From positions 79,121-143,120 of the forward strand of contig NZ_LRQV01000002.1 in NCBI RefSeq assembly GCF_001567585.1: 64,000 bases of DNA, written 5' to 3'. Position 1 is the first letter of the stretch, and every line of letters begins with the position of its first letter. Made by a program: the position numbers and the translations under genes. This stretch comes from Micromonospora rosaria (GTDB lineage Bacteria > Actinomycetota > Actinomycetes > Mycobacteriales > Micromonosporaceae). Of the stretch, positions 61,228-64,000 are shown piece after piece. The notes below the pieces were generated by a model, which searched no databases, was not told the origin of the DNA, and saw nothing but the letters and a program-made list of their open reading frames with translations.

Positions 61228-61596
61228 GTGGCCAAGCAGATCATCCAGAAACTCATTGACGACCTGGACGGCGGGGACGCCGACGAGACCGTCCGGTTCG
61301 CCCTGGACGGAGTCCAGTACGAGATCGACCTGTCGGCGGCCCACGCGCAGCAGTTGCGGGACGCCTTCGCCCCGTACACCGCGCACGGCACCAAGGTCGG
61401 CCGGGGCGGCATCGTCAGCGGTCGCGCGGCCCGCAGCGCGGCTGCCCCGGCCGGCGCCCGGGGGCGCGCCACCTCCGACCGGGAGCAGAACAAGGCGATC
61501 CGGGACTGGGCCAAGAAGTCCGGCAGGGACATCTCCGACCGGGGCCGCATCCCGCAGGAGATCGTCGACGAGTACCACTCGAAGGCCGGTCACTAG
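61228..61596 (+). CDS. lsr2: Lsr2 nucleoid-associated silencer
   Basis: 122 residues from a GTG with GGAAGGA upstream. The N-terminal dimerisation/oligomerisation domain (AKQIIQKLIDDLDGGDADET, VRFALDGVQYEIDLSAAHAQ) is followed by a basic Ala/Gly linker. The C-terminal DNA-binding domain has REQNKAIRDWAKKSGRDISD and RGRIPQEIVDEYHS, where the RGR AT-hook-like loop inserts into the minor groove of AT-rich DNA. Lsr2 is the actinobacterial H-NS analogue and silences horizontally acquired clusters. A second or cluster-linked Lsr2 near specialised genes is common. The upstream 150 bp are AT-richer than average, a possible self-binding site. Confidence 0.95.
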   Translation: MAKQIIQKLIDDLDGGDADETVRFALDGVQYEIDLSAAHAQQLRDAFAPYTAHGTKVGRGGIVSGRAARSAAAPAGARGRATSDREQNKAIRDWAKKSGRDISDRGRIPQEIVDEYHSKAGH

Positions 61597-61649
61597 TGCC
61601 GTGACCGCGAAGGCTCGCGGTGTGGGGACGGGCTGCCGGGGTGACGGTT

Positions 61650-61718
61650 CCGCCCTGGCGTCGGTGTCGCCCACCACGGATGCGTTCGTGGCCCGGGGCG
61701 GTCAGGACGCCAGGGCGG
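61650..61718. terminator. 13-bp inverted repeat between lsr2 and the AraC gene
   Basis: Arms 61650-61662 and 61706-61718 are perfectly complementary, with a 43-nt loop that can itself pair (CCAC...GTGG). It lies between converging genes and is probably a shared terminator, though the loop is long. Confidence 0.5.
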
Positions 61719-61777
61719 CGGGCACCGGTGACGGGGGCGTCCGCACCGTGGGGTCACCCTCCCCGCTCTCCGATGCG

Positions 61778-62788
61778 TCAGTCTTCGCCGGGAGGCCGCT
61801 GCCGGGCGAGCTGCTGGTGCCGCCGGTAGGCCGACGGGCTCATGCCGACACTCGCGGTGAAGAGCCGGGTGAAGTGCGCGTTGTTGCGGAATCCCCACCG
61901 GGCGGCGACGGCGCTGACCGGACGGTGGGCCAACCGGGGGTCGACCAGGTCACGCCGGCACCGTTCGAGCCGGCGCTGCCGGATCCACCCGCTGACGGTA
62001 CGGCCCTGCTGGGCGAACAGCCGGTGCAGGCTGCGGAGCGACAGGTGGTGGGCGGCGGCGATCGCCGGGGGACCGAGCGCGGGATCGGCCAGGTGCGACT
62101 CGATGAACGCGAGCACCTGGCGGTAGGACGCCTGCTGTCGGGTCTCGACCGGTAGCGCGGACACCCGGTCGAGACGGTTCGCGATGACGGCCGACACCAG
62201 ATCGAGGGTGATGCCCCCGACCCGGACCGCGTCACCGGGCGTGAACTCGTCGACGTGCCGGGCGACGGTGACCAGATGGTTGGCGAGCAGGGCGGCGATG
62301 CCGTCGTCGCCCCCGGCGAGGCACGTCGCGTGCAGGAGCCTCGCCTGGTCGGCCGGGAACGGGAGCATCGAGCCGGGAAACTGGACGGCCAGGGCGGTGC
62401 TGCCCCGACCTGCGGCATCCTCGACGTACGTGACCTCGTGCGGACTCGCCGCGTCGAGGAAACTGAGCTGACCGGGGCCGGACGTGCAGGACTGCCGGTC
62501 CCGCTCGATCACGCCGCTCCCGCGCAGGGGCAGGCTGATTTTGTAGATCTCGGGGTCCGACGAGGTGGTCATCCGGGGGCTGCGAATGACCCGGAGCGAC
62601 GGGAACTGGTAGATGGACAGGGTGACGTCCCCGAGGTCGACCATTCGCGCCGAGGCGTTGAATGCGGTCGACCTGTCGGTCTGGAAATCCATCGGCACCA
62701 GGGACTCGGCCATCAGATAACGCCAGTAGTCGACCCGGTCGCCCGGCGGGTGGTCCTGGGTGCTCACCGACAGGTCGTTGCCGTGCAC
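61778..62788 (-). CDS. AraC-family regulator
   Basis: 336 residues from a GTG with GAGGGGG upstream. The N-terminal ligand-type domain (STQDHPPGDRVDYWRYLMAE, TLSIYQFPSLRVIRSPRMTT, YKISLPLRGSGVIERD, GQLSFLDAASPHEVTYVED) is of the AraC_binding_2 class. The C-terminal double HTH is SHLADPALGPPAIAAAHHLS, LRSLHRLFAQQGRTVSGWIR, RRLERCRRDLVDPRLAHRPV, AARWGFRNNAHFTRLFTASV. Targets are unknown; the divergent secreted-repeat gene at 63116 is a candidate. It does not resemble known type II PKS regulators. Confidence 0.9.
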   Translation of the reverse strand: MHGNDLSVSTQDHPPGDRVDYWRYLMAESLVPMDFQTDRSTAFNASARMVDLGDVTLSIYQFPSLRVIRSPRMTTSSDPEIYKISLPLRGSGVIERDRQSCTSGPGQLSFLDAASPHEVTYVEDAAGRGSTALAVQFPGSMLPFPADQARLLHATCLAGGDDGIAALLANHLVTVARHVDEFTPGDAVRVGGITLDLVSAVIANRLDRVSALPVETRQQASYRQVLAFIESHLADPALGPPAIAAAHHLSLRSLHRLFAQQGRTVSGWIRQRRLERCRRDLVDPRLAHRPVSAVAARWGFRNNAHFTRLFTASVGMSPSAYRRHQQLARQRPPGED

Positions 62789-63115
62789 GTCGTTCCCCCT
62801 CGGTCGTTTCGCCGCGAACGGTGTGGACACCAGGCATCGACCATAGCCCTCACCGTGTGCGACTGACAGCACACCGACCGCAAAGACCGCCCCGGTGCGA
62901 TGCCGGCCTCGGAGCGCGACCCGCCGTCCCGCCCGCCCGCCGAAGGCGCGACCGACGACGACGGGTCGACTGTGGACGGTGTCTCGTACCGTCGACATGC
63001 CGGACGTGCACCGCCGGCCAGCTCCCCCGATCACATCCAGCTCAGTCCCGTCGTCGACCCGGCGGCCGGCCCGACCCGCCCGCCGACCGAGCCGACCATC
63101 CCAGGAGGTCGTCTG
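62789..63115. other. 327-bp divergent intergenic region
   Basis: This lies between the AraC gene and the secreted-repeat gene, both transcribed outward. There is no supported gene. It should carry both promoters. No convincing operator was spotted. Confidence 0.5.
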
Positions 63116-63988
63116 ATGCACGTCCGATCCCGCAGTGCCCGCGCCCGGCGCTCCGCCCTGGCGCTGACCCTCACCGCCGCCCTGGTCCTGGCGACCCAGG
63201 CGACGCTGGCCGCGCCGGCCGCCGCCGCCCTCCCGGGCCTGACCCGGGTCACCAGCACCGGCCCGAGCAACAGCGACTGGAAGACCTGGCAGGCGTCCTG
63301 CCCCGCCGACACCTTCTTGGTGGCCGGCGGTGGCCGGATCGACCGGGGCGCCGGCCAGGTGGTGATGGACACGATGGTGCCGGTCTTCGGGGCGACCGAC
63401 GTGTACTCGGTGACCGGTCGCGAGGACGACAACGGCTTCGCCGGCACCTGGTCGATCACCGCCACCGCGCTCTGCGCGCAGCCACCCGCCGGGTGGGAGC
63501 ACGCCGAGGGCGTCACGGTCTGGGACTCGGTCAGCAGCAAGACGCTGACCGTGGACTGCCCGCCCGGCAAGCAGGTGCTGGGCCTCGGGGTGGAGGTCAA
63601 CGGCGGCCTCGGCCAGGTGGTGGTGGACGACCTGCGGCCGAGCGCCGACCTCACCTCCGTCAGTCTCACCGGGATCGAGGACGGCAACGGGTACGCCGGC
63701 GCGTGGCAGCTCCGGGGCCAGGTGGTCTGCGTGACGCCGCCGGCCGGGCTGGTCCGGGTCGCCGGGTTCGGCCTGCTCGACTCGGTCGGATCGAAGTCCA
63801 CGGTGGCGACCTGCCCGCCCGGCACGCGCGTGCACGGTCTCGGCGGGGAGATCGTCAGCGGCGCGGGGCAGGTCCGGGTGACCGGCCTCGACCTGCTCTC
63901 GGACACCCAGGTCAGGGCCACCGCCGCCGAGGACGAGGACGGGCTCGCCAGCAACTGGGCGGTCCACGCGTACGCGATCTGCGCCTGA
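63116..63988 (+). CDS. Secreted protein with three tandem beta repeats
   Basis: 290 residues, complete before the window ends; AGGAGG lies seven bases before the ATG. The signal peptide is RSALALTLTAALVLATQATL with cleavage near AAAALPG. The mature protein consists of three repeats of about 80 residues. Each has a Cys-Pro-x-Gly/Asp-type turn (SCPADTFLVAGGG, DCPPGKQVLGLGV, TCPPGTRVHGLGG), then GxGQV, then E-D-x-(N/D)-G-(F/Y/L)-A and a strand ending in a Cys (ALCAQPP, VVCVTPP, AICA). Six cysteines could form one disulfide per repeat. I do not recognise a named family; a surface or polysaccharide-binding role is plausible. Confidence 0.8.
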   Translation: MHVRSRSARARRSALALTLTAALVLATQATLAAPAAAALPGLTRVTSTGPSNSDWKTWQASCPADTFLVAGGGRIDRGAGQVVMDTMVPVFGATDVYSVTGREDDNGFAGTWSITATALCAQPPAGWEHAEGVTVWDSVSSKTLTVDCPPGKQVLGLGVEVNGGLGQVVVDDLRPSADLTSVSLTGIEDGNGYAGAWQLRGQVVCVTPPAGLVRVAGFGLLDSVGSKSTVATCPPGTRVHGLGGEIVSGAGQVRVTGLDLLSDTQVRATAAEDEDGLASNWAVHAYAICA

Positions 63989-64000
63989 CGCCGGGCGGCC

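Overview
The window is very GC-rich, with GTG/TTG starts, tightly overlapping genes, SARP, Lsr2 and MmyB-type regulators and many secreted glycoside hydrolases. This points to a filamentous actinomycete, most likely Micromonosporaceae (Micromonospora-like). That assignment is inferred from style and gene content, because no marker gene is present.

Region 1 (1 to about 31.3 kb) is most of a type II polyketide cluster; its left edge lies outside the window. The leftward core, cupin cyclase / KS-alpha / KS-beta (CLF) / ACP / aromatase-cyclase at 13.0-16.8 kb, has the gene order of a whiE spore-pigment core. It is followed by an anthrone-oxygenase-like DUF1772 protein, a ketoreductase, two ABM monooxygenases, a small protein and a complete acetyl-CoA carboxylase (accDA fusion, accB, accC) that would supply malonyl-CoA. 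Further left are an SCP2-like protein, a secreted protein, an asparagine-synthetase-type amidotransferase, a glutamine-synthetase-like ligase and two flavin hydroxylases. A divergent rightward operon (17.3-21.4 kb) carries a second DUF1772 protein, a second SDR that lacks the catalytic serine, a SchA/CurD protein, a beta-hydroxyacid dehydrogenase and a POT transporter. Next come a degenerate PEP-synthase-like protein, the SARP activator, a P450, a KAS III, a metallo-beta-lactamase-fold enzyme, a third flavin hydroxylase, an InhA/FabI-like enoyl reductase and a multicopper oxidase. Direct TCGA-type heptamers with 11-bp phasing lie in the core divergent promoter and before the P450, so the SARP probably controls both. 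The best guess for the product is a heavily oxidised, amidated (pentangular-type) aromatic polyketide with a non-acetate starter.

Region 2 (31.3-39.7 kb) holds unrelated genes: a small secreted repeat protein, a methyltransferase, an XRE regulator, and a metal/redox island. The island contains a CmtR-like ArsR sensor, a P1B ATPase, a DsbA-like thioredoxin, VKOR and an ACR3/BASS-type carrier.

Region 3 (39.8-58.5 kb) is a plant-polysaccharide island: CBM2-GH30 xylanase, CBM2-GH62 arabinofuranosidase, GH95 fucosidase, L-fucose catabolic genes with a FadR-type regulator, and two large GH43 enzymes that share a C-terminal tail. Four near-identical LacI-type palindromes and one CelR/CebR box tie the hydrolases together. 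The island also shows decay: a frameshifted alcohol dehydrogenase, an ABC-permease stub and a GH2 remnant.

Region 4 (58.5-64 kb) has an XRE/SDR divergent pair, a VOC protein, Lsr2, an AraC regulator and a secreted three-repeat protein. I saw no tRNA, rRNA, CRISPR array or intact insertion sequence.
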